Part shown: positions 17,227 to 26,248 of the stretch, piece by piece
How positions within the stretch are numbered: position 1 is the first letter of the stretch
How the letters are laid out: every line of letters starts with the position of its first letter
NCBI GenBank assembly: GCA_002215645.1
Contig: NGFI01000008.1
Coordinates: forward strand, 62,001 to 126,000
Length of the DNA stretch: 64,000 nucleotides
Origin: Gemmatimonadetes bacterium 2013_60CM_65_52
GTDB taxonomy: Bacteria > Gemmatimonadota > Gemmatimonadetes > Gemmatimonadales > Gemmatimonadaceae
Reading direction: 5' to 3'
The notes under the pieces: model-generated
Told to the model about the DNA's origin: nothing
What the model saw: only the letters and a program-made list of their open reading frames with translations
The model's database searches: none
Position numbers and translations under genes: made by a program

Positions 17227-18843
17227 ATGAAGACATTTTCCGGAAGGACGGCACGCAAATACGCATGCCTGATGATTGCGCCGGTTCTCCTCGTCGGGGG
17301 CAGCAGTTGCACGAGCCTCACCGAGGTGCCGCACGACGCGCTCACGGCCGAGAACGCGTTCCACTCGGACGCCGAGATTACGGCTGGCGTCGCGGGCGTC
17401 TACTCGACGCTGCGCGCGGTGGAATGGGTCGGGTACGAGTCGCTGCAGGACCTCACGACCGACATGGCGATCGTCCCGACGCGCGGCAGCGACTGGTACG
17501 ACAACGGCCAGTGGCTGGACCTGCATCGGCAGACCTGGACGGCGAACAGCTCGGGCACGCTGGCTTTCCTCAACGGCGCATGGAACGACATGTTCGGCGC
17601 CGTCGCCAAGGCCAACCTGCTGATCGACGTCATTACGAAGGCGAACAGCGGGTCGAAGGGTGACTCGACGCTTGCGGAGCTCCGCACGTTCCGGGCATGG
17701 GATTACTACATGCTCTCGGACATGTTCGGCGGCACTCCGCTGGTGACGACGACCGAGCTGAAACAGTATCCGCGTGTTTCGCGGGACTCGGTCTTCCACT
17801 TCATCGAGACGGAAATACTCGCCTCGCGTGACAGGCTGCCGTCCAAGCGGGACGGGGGTGCGGCGGGCCGTCTGACCAAGGGCGCCGCGAACGCGATGCT
17901 GGCGAGCCTCTACATCAACGCTGGCGTGTTCGGCAAGGCCAGCGGTTGGAGCGGCACGAGCTACAATTCCTGCACGACGGTCAACGCGGCCGGCGGCAAG
18001 TCATCGTGCCAGGCGGCAATCGACGCCGCCAACGCGGTGATCAACTCCGGCGTGTACACGCTGAACAGCAAGTGGTCGGACAACTTCAGCCTGACCAACA
18101 AGGGATCGCCGGAGAACATCTTCGTGATCGTGCACGTGGCCGACCAGGGACTCGGCGGCACGTGGCCGATGCGCACGCTGCATTACAACCAGCTCTCGAC
18201 GGGCTGGGGTGGACCATGGAACGGCTGGGCAACGACCGCCGAGACGTTCGGCAAGTTCCAGACGACCGACGAGCGCCGTGGCATGTGGCTCTTCGGGCAG
18301 GGAACGAGCTTCCAGAACGGACAGCCCGTGAACGATCGCACCGGCAAGCCGCTCATCTTTACTGCGGCCATCGCCGACGCGAACTCGGCGAACGAAGCCG
18401 AGGGTGTTCGCTTCAACAAGTTCCCGCCGCTGGCCGATGCACCCACGGGCCAGTCGCACCCGAACGATTTCCCCTTCTTCCGCCTCGCCGAGATGTACCT
18501 GATCAGAGCAGAAGCGGAGAATGAGCTTGGACAGTCGGCAGCCGCCATTGCCGATCTGGCGATCATTCACGACCGTCATGATCAGACCAACACGGTCGGC
18601 AAGATGGATCTCTCGTCTGCACAGAAGATCCGCGATGCAATTCTCAACGAGCGGCTGCTGGAGTTTGCCGCCGAAGGGAAGCGCCGCTCGGACATGATCC
18701 GGATGGGCAAGTTCCTCTCGTGGACCGAGTCGTCGAAGAACGGTGTCTCGGCCTCGCCACGCGATGCGCACTTCATCGTGTTCCCGATTCCGGCACCGCA
18801 GCTCGCCTCCAACCCGCTGCTCACGCAGAACGCTGGCTACTGA
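17227..18843 (+). CDS. susD: SusD/RagB-family substrate-binding lipoprotein
   Basis: 538 residues from ATG 17227; the open frame extends upstream to 16951 but there it only shadows susC. The N-terminus is a lipoprotein signal with a cysteine in 'LVGGSSCTSL'. Typical SusD sequence features follow: 'EVPHDALTAENAFHSD', the TPR-like helices around 'ELRTFRAWDYYMLSDMFG', and C-terminal 'FFRLAEMYLIRAEAENELG' and 'ILNERLLEFAAEGKRRSDMIR'. It binds the glycan on the cell surface and caps SusC. It is downstream of susC by 29 bases, certainly the same operon. Confidence 0.95.
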   Translation: MKTFSGRTARKYACLMIAPVLLVGGSSCTSLTEVPHDALTAENAFHSDAEITAGVAGVYSTLRAVEWVGYESLQDLTTDMAIVPTRGSDWYDNGQWLDLHRQTWTANSSGTLAFLNGAWNDMFGAVAKANLLIDVITKANSGSKGDSTLAELRTFRAWDYYMLSDMFGGTPLVTTTELKQYPRVSRDSVFHFIETEILASRDRLPSKRDGGAAGRLTKGAANAMLASLYINAGVFGKASGWSGTSYNSCTTVNAAGGKSSCQAAIDAANAVINSGVYTLNSKWSDNFSLTNKGSPENIFVIVHVADQGLGGTWPMRTLHYNQLSTGWGGPWNGWATTAETFGKFQTTDERRGMWLFGQGTSFQNGQPVNDRTGKPLIFTAAIADANSANEAEGVRFNKFPPLADAPTGQSHPNDFPFFRLAEMYLIRAEAENELGQSAAAIADLAIIHDRHDQTNTVGKMDLSSAQKIRDAILNERLLEFAAEGKRRSDMIRMGKFLSWTESSKNGVSASPRDAHFIVFPIPAPQLASNPLLTQNAGY

Positions 18844-18871
18844 TTCGGGGCTGGAGACAAAATAGTTGTGG

Positions 18872-18908
18872 CGTTAGCGTGTTCATCGATGTGATGGGCA
18901 CGCTAACG
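18872..18908 (+). terminator. Stem-loop after susD
   Basis: CGTTAGCGTG (18872-18881) pairs perfectly with CACGCTAACG (18899-18908) around a 17-base loop, 28 bases after the susD stop. No T-run follows. It may attenuate transcription between susCD and the downstream FG-GAP gene, or protect the susCD mRNA 3' end, giving unequal expression within one operon. Confidence 0.55.
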
Positions 18909-18933
18909 TCGTTCTATTGACTACGTTGATCAG

Positions 18934-21900
18934 ATGATGCCGCCAGTGCCCCCTGGGAGACTTGCGCTCGCCCTGGGCGCGCTATGGGCCGCCGCGGCGT
19001 GCTCCGGCGTAGACGCGGCGGGTCGCGACCCATCGGCGAAGATTCCCGCCGCCGACGGACACCTCTTTACGAGGCTGCCCGCGGCGTACACGGGCGTGCG
19101 GTTCGAGAACCGGCTCACGGACACCCCGGACTTCAACGTCTTCACCTATCGCAACTTCTATAATGGAGGGGGCGTCGCGACGGCCGATCTCACGGGAGAC
19201 GGACTGCCGGAAGTGGTGCTCACGTCGAATCAGGGCGGGCCGCGTCTCTACCTGAATGAAGGCAAGTTCCACTTTCGCGACATCACGAAGGAAGCGGGTA
19301 TCAAGTTCAAGGGCCCAGGCTCCTGGGCCACCGGCGTCGCGATCGCCGATGTGAACGGAGACGGGCTGCTCGACATCTACATCTGCTACGCGGGCAATGG
19401 ACCGCCCGAGCAGCGCGCGAATGAGCTGTACATCAACGAGGGCGTTGGCACCGATGGTCTGCCTCGCTTCCGGGAGATGGCGGCGCAGTATGGCGTCGCC
19501 GATGAGGGTTACTCCACGCAGGCGGTCTTCTTCGACTACGACCACGACGGGAAGCTGGATCTGTTCGTCCTCAACAACTCACCGCGGCCGGTCAGCAGCT
19601 TCGGACCAGAGAACAACCGCGACGTTCCGAGCAAGTATGGCGGCCACAAGCTGTATCACAACGTGGGTGGCCGTTTCGTCGACGTCACGAAGCAGGCTGG
19701 CATTCACGAGGCCGAATTCGGCTTCGGGCTCGGTGTGGTCGCCAGCGATGTGAACGGTGACGGCTGGCCGGACCTGTACGTGTCGAACGACTTCTTCGAG
19801 AAGGACTACCTCTACATCAACAACCGCAATGGGACGTTCACCGAGTCGATCGATCGGGCGGCGCCGTCCATCAGCTATGCCTCGATGGGGCTCGACGTGG
19901 CGGACGTCGACAACGACGGGCGGCCCGACGTCTACACCACCGACATGCTGCCGGAGGATCAGGTTCGTCTTCAGACGACGACGACCTGGGATTCCTGGGC
20001 GCGGTACCTCACCAACGTGAAGAGCGGATATCACCACCAGTTCACGCGGAACATGCTCCAGGTGAACAATGGCGATGGAACGTTCAGCGACGTGGGGCAG
20101 ATGGCGGGTGTCGCGCGTACGGACTGGAGCTGGGGCGCGCTGATCGCCGACTTCGACATGGATGGCCAGAAGGACATCTTCGTGACGAATGGCATCGCGA
20201 AGGACCTGACGTCGCAGGACTACCTGGCCTGGCTGACGGAGCAGCGTTCGTCGCAGGGCGGCAGTGGGAAGCAGGCCGATTACCTGAAGCTGATCGCCGC
20301 CGCGAGCTCGACGAAGCTCCCGAACTATGCCTTCCACAACAACGGCAACCTTACGTTCACCAATCTGAGCGCGGCGTGGGGCCTCAGTACACCGAGCTTT
20401 TCGTCGGGTGCGGCGTACGCGGATCTGGACGGCGACGGCGCGCTCGACCTGATCGTGAACAACGTGAACGACACGGCGTTCGTGTATCGGAACAATGCGC
20501 GCACGCTCACGCCGAACCGGTACCTTCAGGTGAAGCTCGATGGTGATGCGCCGAACCGATTCGCCGTCGGCGCAAAGGTGACGTTGTTCACCGGCAGCAC
20601 GCTGCTTTTTCAGGAGCTCAGCCCGACGCGAGGGTTCCAGTCGAGCGTGGACTATGTGCTGACCTTCGGGCTGGGCGCGCGCGACACGGTGGACTCGATG
20701 ATCGTCGCGTGGCCGGGACGCGGGCCACGCGATGCGCGTGTCAGTGTGCTCAGGAGTGTTGCGGCGAACCACCGTATCACGGTGCGGGAAGCGGAGGCCG
20801 TCCCGGCGCCGGCGCCTGGGTTGACGCATCGGCTCGTGGCCGACGTTACACGCGACGTCGCCATTCCGTTCGTGCATCGCGAGAACGAGTTCAGCGACTT
20901 CGAGCGCGAGCCGCTGATGCCAAAGCTCGTGTCCACCGAAGGCCCTGCACTCGCGGTTGCCGACGTCAACGGTGACGGGCTCGATGACATGTTCTTCGGC
21001 GGCGCGAAGGGGCAGCCGGGAAAGCTGCTCATTCAGCAGCGCAACGGCAGCTTCACCAGCGTCAGCGAGAAGGAATTCGCGAAGGATTCACTCTCGGAGG
21101 ACGTCGGCGCGGTGTTCTTCGACGCAAACGGAGACGGCCATCCCGACCTCTATGTCGTCAGCGGTGGAAACGAATACAGCGAGGGCGCCACCGCGCTCCA
21201 GGATCGCCTCTATCTGAACGACGGCCACGGAAATTTCCGAAAGGCCGAAGGCTATCTGCCCGCTGAGCGGACCTCAGGGTCGCGCGTGGCCGCGGCCGAC
21301 TTCGATGGCGATGGGCATATCGATCTCTTCGTCGGCGGACGTGTGGTGCCGTGGCGCTATGGTGTGGATCCGCCCAGCATGCTGCTGCGCAACGACGGCA
21401 AGGGACATTTCACCGATGTCACCGACCAGGTCGCGCCCGGCCTTCGGAACGTTGGCATGGTCACCGATGCCGTGTGGCGTGACATCGACGGTGACGGCCG
21501 CCCCGATCTCATCCTCGTCGGCGAATGGATGCCGATCACGATCTTCCATAACACGGGCGGAAAGCTCGAGCGGATGAACGTGCCGGGGTTGGAGAAATCG
21601 GACGGTTGGTGGAACAGGATCATCGCTGGCGATTTCACGGGACACGGCCGAGTGGACTTCATCGTGGGCAACATGGGACTGAATGGCCGGCTGCACGCGA
21701 GCGCCACGGAGCCCACGACGATGTACGTGAATGATTTCGCACAGAGTGGCCTCGTGCAGCAGATCATCACGACGTCCAATGGCGGCGCGAGCTATCCGGT
21801 GCTCATGCGCGATGAGCTGCTCAACGTCATTCCGCGGCTGCGCGACCGTTTTCCGACCTATGCCTCGTACGCGCGCGCGCGCATCGAGGACATATTCTCT

Positions 21901-22371
21901 TCGCAGGAGCTGTCGGCTGGCGTCGTGAAGCACGCCTACACGTTCGCGACGTCGCTCGTGCGCAACAACGGCGACGGCTCGTTCACGGTCATTCCGCTGC
22001 CGGCTGAGGCGCAGCGGGCTCCGGTCTACGGCATCCTGGCGACGGACGTGGACGGAGATGGCCACGTGGACCTGCTGCTCGCCGGGAATTTCGACGGCAT
22101 TCCCCCTGAGCTTGGCGGACGCATGAGCGCCAGCGCCGGGCTGGTGCTCCGCGGAGACGGAAAGGGAAGCTTTACGCCACTCGAGGGGGGTCAGAGTGGT
22201 TTCGTCGTGCCGGGCCAGTCACGCGACATTCAACGTGTGCGGACTGGCGGCCGAGGCGATCTCTACGTGGTGGCGCGCAACAACGATCGCCCGTTGGCGT
22301 TCCGTGCGACGACGAGCGGCCAGACCAGCCGGCCGCTCGCCGCGCGGCGTGCTAGTGGTGCTTCGTTTTGA
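18934..22371 (+). CDS. CRTAC1-type FG-GAP/VCBS + ASPIC/UnbV surface lipoprotein (first copy)
   Basis: 1145 residues; lipoprotein signal with the cysteine after 'LWAAAA'. About a dozen Ca2+-binding loops of the form DxNxDGxxD are visible ('DVNGDGLLDIYI', 'DYDHDGKLDLFV', 'DVNGDGWPDLYV', 'DVDGDGHVDLLL'), building one or two beta-propellers. An ASPIC/UnbV segment lies in the middle (~residues 535-625, with 'GAKVTLFTGSTLLFQ' and 'GFQSSVDYVLTFGLG'), then a second propeller set. Such proteins are frequent partners of SusCD-like systems and are probably surface exposed. Their biochemical role is not established. A homologous copy lies 0.5 kb downstream. The 3' end overlaps the next, convergent gene by 20 bases. 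Confidence 0.88.
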   Translation: MMPPVPPGRLALALGALWAAAACSGVDAAGRDPSAKIPAADGHLFTRLPAAYTGVRFENRLTDTPDFNVFTYRNFYNGGGVATADLTGDGLPEVVLTSNQGGPRLYLNEGKFHFRDITKEAGIKFKGPGSWATGVAIADVNGDGLLDIYICYAGNGPPEQRANELYINEGVGTDGLPRFREMAAQYGVADEGYSTQAVFFDYDHDGKLDLFVLNNSPRPVSSFGPENNRDVPSKYGGHKLYHNVGGRFVDVTKQAGIHEAEFGFGLGVVASDVNGDGWPDLYVSNDFFEKDYLYINNRNGTFTESIDRAAPSISYASMGLDVADVDNDGRPDVYTTDMLPEDQVRLQTTTTWDSWARYLTNVKSGYHHQFTRNMLQVNNGDGTFSDVGQMAGVARTDWSWGALIADFDMDGQKDIFVTNGIAKDLTSQDYLAWLTEQRSSQGGSGKQADYLKLIAAASSTKLPNYAFHNNGNLTFTNLSAAWGLSTPSFSSGAAYADLDGDGALDLIVNNVNDTAFVYRNNARTLTPNRYLQVKLDGDAPNRFAVGAKVTLFTGSTLLFQELSPTRGFQSSVDYVLTFGLGARDTVDSMIVAWPGRGPRDARVSVLRSVAANHRITVREAEAVPAPAPGLTHRLVADVTRDVAIPFVHRENEFSDFEREPLMPKLVSTEGPALAVADVNGDGLDDMFFGGAKGQPGKLLIQQRNGSFTSVSEKEFAKDSLSEDVGAVFFDANGDGHPDLYVVSGGNEYSEGATALQDRLYLNDGHGNFRKAEGYLPAERTSGSRVAAADFDGDGHIDLFVGGRVVPWRYGVDPPSMLLRNDGKGHFTDVTDQVAPGLRNVGMVTDAVWRDIDGDGRPDLILVGEWMPITIFHNTGGKLERMNVPGLEKSDGWWNRIIAGDFTGHGRVDFIVGNMGLNGRLHASATEPTTMYVNDFAQSGLVQQIITTSNGGASYPVLMRDELLNVIPRLRDRFPTYASYARARIEDIFSSQELSAGVVKHAYTFATSLVRNNGDGSFTVIPLPAEAQRAPVYGILATDVDGDGHVDLLLAGNFDGIPPELGGRMSASAGLVLRGDGKGSFTPLEGGQSGFVVPGQSRDIQRVRTGGRGDLYVVARNNDRPLAFRATTSGQTSRPLAARRASGASF

Positions 22372-22786
22372 TGAGGATCACGCCGTTGGCGCCCCGGCTG
22401 CCGTACATCGACATGTTCGCGGCGTCTTTCAGCACTCTGATCTCCGCGATGTCGTACGGACTGATGCCGGCCAGTGCGCCGCCGGGGCCCGGCGTGATGG
22501 CCACGCCATCGATGATGTACAGCGGCTGGTTGTCGGGATTCCAGCTTGCCGAGCCGCGAATGCGCACCGTGAGACTGCCATCCGATGCGTGCCCGATCGT
22601 GACACCTGGGACGTTGTTGGCGAGGATCTTCTCGATGGGTATGTCGCCCGAGCTCGTAATGGCGGACGACGAGACCGTGTTATCGGCCGGCTGCGGAGCC
22701 GGCGCGGTCTCCGGAGGATTCCCGCCTCCACACGCGGAGATGAACGCGGCGCCAAGGATCAGAGACTTTGTACGCAGTGGGAACAT
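22352..22786 (-). CDS. Stand-alone TonB-receptor plug domain lipoprotein
   Basis: 144 residues. The N-terminus is a lipoprotein signal ('LILGAAFISACGGG'), then a Pro/Ala linker, then only a TonB-dependent-receptor plug domain: 'IEKILANNVPGVTI', 'VRIRGSASWNPDNQPLYIIDGVAI', 'AEIRVLKDAANMSMYGSRGANGVILI'. It has no barrel. The motifs are close to the plug of the nearby SusC, including the 'ILKDAS..YGSRAANGVI' block. It is encoded opposite to its neighbours and overlaps the end of the FG-GAP gene tail to tail. A free plug tethered to a membrane could bind TonB, block a barrel or compete with a receptor; none of this is demonstrated. Confidence 0.85.
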   Translation of the reverse strand: MFPLRTKSLILGAAFISACGGGNPPETAPAPQPADNTVSSSAITSSGDIPIEKILANNVPGVTIGHASDGSLTVRIRGSASWNPDNQPLYIIDGVAITPGPGGALAGISPYDIAEIRVLKDAANMSMYGSRGANGVILIKTKHH

Positions 22787-22879
22787 AAAAGCGAACTCCT
22801 CACGGCTCGAGGGCCGCAGCGGGATTATGTCGGACGGTGCAGCATAAAATGATCCTTATCACTTCGCGCGGCTAGTAGC

Positions 22880-25800
22880 GTGCACCGGATTTCAGCCTGG
22901 GCCGCGTTCGCGGCGGTGCTGCTCGCCGTCGCCTCGTGCCGGCAGACCGCGCCCCCCACGCTATTCGAACAGCTCCCGTCCTCATACACGGGTATTTCGT
23001 TTGCCAATCGGCTGCCCGAGGACACGAGTTTCAACATTCTCAACTACCTCTATTACTACAACGGCGGCGGCGTCGCGGTCGGCGACATCAACAACGACGG
23101 CTTGCCCGACCTCTACTTCACATCGAACCTCGGCGCCAATCATCTCTACCTGAACAAGGGGAACTATCAGTTCGAGGACATCACCGTGCGCGCGGGCGTC
23201 GCCGATTCGGTGGGCTGGAAGTCCGGCGTCACCATGGCCGACGTGAACGGCGACGGCTTCGTGGACATCTTCGTGTGCGGCGTGAGCTACCTGGGCGTTC
23301 ACGGCCGCAACGTGCTGTACATCAACAATGGTGACGGCACGTTCACTGATCGGACGAAGGAATACGGGCTGGAGTTCGAGGGCTACTCCACCCAGGCGCT
23401 GTTCTTCGACTATGACGGCGACGGCGCCCTCGACATGTACCTGCTGAACCACTCGGTGCACACCGAGCACGGTACGGGTTCACCGCTGTCGCGCACCGAG
23501 CGCAATCCGCGCGCGGGTGGACGGTTGTATCACAACGACCACGGCCACTTCGTGGATGTGAGTGCCCAAGCCGGCATCTACGGCGGCGCGTTCGGGTACG
23601 GGCTTGGCGTGGTGGCCAGCGATTTCGATGGCGACGGATGCCTCGACCTGTATGTCGCGAACGACTTTCAGGAAGACGATTTCCTTTACCACAACAATTG
23701 CAACGGCACGTTTACAGAAATCGGCGCGCGGGCGATGCGGCATACGAGCCGGGCGTCGATGGGTGTGGACGCGGCCGACTTCAACAACGACGGCCGTACC
23801 GACATCATCTCGGCAGACATGCTTCCCGAGCGCGAGGACGTGCTCAAGTCGTCGGCGTCGACCGAGAGCTTCGCCGTGTACGACCTCACGCGGCAGGCCG
23901 GGTATCATCCGCAATTCGGGCACAATGCGCTGCAGCTCAATCGAGGGTCCGATCCACACGGTCCGCCGGGGCTGACCTACTTCAGCGAGATCGGTTTCCT
24001 GGCTGGCGTTGCCGCGACTGACTGGAGTTGGGCGCCATTGTTCGCGGACCTCGACAACGACGGCCGGAAGGACCTGTTCATCACGAGCGGGATCTACCGC
24101 CGGCCGAACGATCTCGACTATCTCGCGTACGTCGCGAGCCCCGCGATTCAGGCGTCGCTCGGAAGGGCGATTACGCGTGAGAATCTCACGCTCGTCAAGC
24201 GCATGCCGCAGGTCGCCGTGCCGAATCATGCGTTCCGGAACAGCGGTGACCTCACATTTGCCAATGTGACGAACGCCTGGGGACTCGGACAGCCGGGATT
24301 CTCCAATGGAGCGGTGTACGCGGACCTCAACAACAGCGGTGCGCTCGATCTCGTGATCAATCGCATCAACGAGCCGGCGGCCATCTATCGCAATCACGCG
24401 CGAGAGCAGAATGGCGCGCATTATCTCCGCATCGCCCTCCAAGGGGAGGGAGGCAACACGCAGGGCATCGGCGCGAAGGTACTCGCCTGGCACGGCGCGA
24501 GTATGCAGTTGCTCGAGCAGATGCCGACACGGGGTTTCCAGTCATCGGTCGATCCGCGGCTCCATTTCGGACTCGGCGCCGCGTCGCGGGTGGACTCGCT
24601 GCTGGTCGTCTGGCCGGACCGGCGTTTTCAGATGTTGCGCGATGTCGCCGGCGACCGGATGCTCACGCTGTCGCAGCGACAGGCATCGGGGCGCTACGAC
24701 TTCAGGGACCGCGAGCGGAGTGCAGCTCCTCCGGTATTCGCCGACGTCACCGCCGTTGTCGGCATCGATTGGCGACATCACGAGAACCCGGCGGTCGACT
24801 TCGAGCGCGAGCCGCTGCTGCCGCACTTGCTGTCTACGCAAGGACCGGCAATCGCCGTCGGGGACGTGAACGGTGACGGGCTGGACGACATCTACGTCGG
24901 CGGCGCGAAGTGGCAGGCGGGCACATTGTTTCTTCAGCAGCGCGACGGAACGTTCCGCGAAAGTGCGCAGCCCGCATTTACGGCCGATAGTCTGTTCGAG
25001 AGCGTCGATGCCGCGTTCTTCGACGCGAATGGAGATGGCCATCCCGATCTCTACGTCGTGAGTGGCGGCGGGGAGTTCACCGGGTCAAACGACGCGCTTC
25101 AGGATCGACTGTACATCAACGACGGCCACGGGCACTTTCGTCGAGACGTGAGCGCTCTGCCGCGGATGACGGCAAGCGGCTCACGAGTCGCGGTGGGCGA
25201 CTTCAATGGCGATGGTCATCCCGATCTCTTCGTCGGACGGCGCGCCGTCACGGGCGCATACGGCGTGTCGCCGCGGAGCTATCTCCTCGAGAACGACGGA
25301 AAGGGCCACTTCCGTGACGTGACAAGGGAGCGAGCTCCGACAATGGCGGAGCCGGGGATGGTGACATCCGCCGCGTGGGTGGATTACGATCATGACGGGC
25401 ATCTGGACCTTGTCGTCGCCGGGGAGTGGATGCCCGTGCGCGTCTTTCATCAGGAGAACGGTCGCTTCGTTGAGCGCACGAGAGAGGCGGGTCTCGCGGA
25501 CACGAATGGGTGGTGGAACGACGTCACTGTTGCAGACCTCAACGGCGACGGCCGCCCCGATCTCGTGCTCGGCAATCTTGGGCTCAACTCCTACCTGTCG
25601 GCGTCAAAAAATGTTCCGGTGCGACTGTACGTCGGCGATTTTGCCCACGATCGCTCCCTTCAGCCGGTCATCACCGTGGAGCGCAACGGCACGAACTATC
25701 CCGTCGCCGGCGTCGATGAGCTTACGCGCGCGATTCCGGAGCTACGGAGTCGATTTCCCTCGTACACCGCGTTCGGCGGCAAGAGCGTCGAGGAACTGCT

Positions 25801-26248
25801 TTCGCGAGAAGCACTCAACAGCGCGCGACGTTTCGAGGCGGACGACTTTGCCACCTCCGTTGCGATCAACAACGGAAATGGCACCTTCACCCTGCACCGG
25901 CTCCCGATGCAGGCGCAGTTCGCGCCTGTCTCGGCGGCGATCGCCGAAGACTTCGATGGCGATGGGCGCGTCGATCTGCTCCTCGCGGGAAACGAGTTCG
26001 GTGTTCCCCCGTTATTCGGACGATATGACGCCGGTTACGGGCTGCTCTTGCGTGGCGACGGAGGCGGACGGTTCACTTCAGCCGAGTTGTCGCGGAGCGG
26101 TCTCGTTCTCGACGGCCAGGTCCGGCATATGAAAGTCGTCCGCCAAGCCGGCGGCGGGCGGCTGCTTCTCGTAGCGCGCAACGACGACAGGGTTCAGGTG
26201 CTCCGCGTGACACAGCCTAACGCTTCGCTTACCGCCAGGAAACCATGA
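22880..26248 (+). CDS. CRTAC1-type FG-GAP/VCBS + ASPIC/UnbV surface lipoprotein (second copy)
   Basis: 1122 residues from GTG 22880, which directly precedes a lipoprotein signal ('AAVLLAVASCRQT'); no good ribosome site is visible. The same architecture as the first copy is seen: propeller loops ('DINNDGLPDLYF', 'DYDGDGALDMYL', 'DFDGDGCLDLYV', 'DLDNDGRKDLFI'), a central ASPIC/UnbV part ('IGAKVLAWHGAS', 'GFQSSVDPRLHFGLG') and a second loop set ('DVNGDGLDDIYVGG', 'DANGDGHPDLYV', 'DFDGDGRVDLLL'). The two proteins align along their whole length, so they arose by duplication, but they are clearly diverged. The trehalase start lies inside the last codons, so expression is coupled. Confidence 0.88.
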   Translation: MHRISAWAAFAAVLLAVASCRQTAPPTLFEQLPSSYTGISFANRLPEDTSFNILNYLYYYNGGGVAVGDINNDGLPDLYFTSNLGANHLYLNKGNYQFEDITVRAGVADSVGWKSGVTMADVNGDGFVDIFVCGVSYLGVHGRNVLYINNGDGTFTDRTKEYGLEFEGYSTQALFFDYDGDGALDMYLLNHSVHTEHGTGSPLSRTERNPRAGGRLYHNDHGHFVDVSAQAGIYGGAFGYGLGVVASDFDGDGCLDLYVANDFQEDDFLYHNNCNGTFTEIGARAMRHTSRASMGVDAADFNNDGRTDIISADMLPEREDVLKSSASTESFAVYDLTRQAGYHPQFGHNALQLNRGSDPHGPPGLTYFSEIGFLAGVAATDWSWAPLFADLDNDGRKDLFITSGIYRRPNDLDYLAYVASPAIQASLGRAITRENLTLVKRMPQVAVPNHAFRNSGDLTFANVTNAWGLGQPGFSNGAVYADLNNSGALDLVINRINEPAAIYRNHAREQNGAHYLRIALQGEGGNTQGIGAKVLAWHGASMQLLEQMPTRGFQSSVDPRLHFGLGAASRVDSLLVVWPDRRFQMLRDVAGDRMLTLSQRQASGRYDFRDRERSAAPPVFADVTAVVGIDWRHHENPAVDFEREPLLPHLLSTQGPAIAVGDVNGDGLDDIYVGGAKWQAGTLFLQQRDGTFRESAQPAFTADSLFESVDAAFFDANGDGHPDLYVVSGGGEFTGSNDALQDRLYINDGHGHFRRDVSALPRMTASGSRVAVGDFNGDGHPDLFVGRRAVTGAYGVSPRSYLLENDGKGHFRDVTRERAPTMAEPGMVTSAAWVDYDHDGHLDLVVAGEWMPVRVFHQENGRFVERTREAGLADTNGWWNDVTVADLNGDGRPDLVLGNLGLNSYLSASKNVPVRLYVGDFAHDRSLQPVITVERNGTNYPVAGVDELTRAIPELRSRFPSYTAFGGKSVEELLSREALNSARRFEADDFATSVAINNGNGTFTLHRLPMQAQFAPVSAAIAEDFDGDGRVDLLLAGNEFGVPPLFGRYDAGYGLLLRGDGGGRFTSAELSRSGLVLDGQVRHMKVVRQAGGGRLLLVARNDDRVQVLRVTQPNASLTARKP

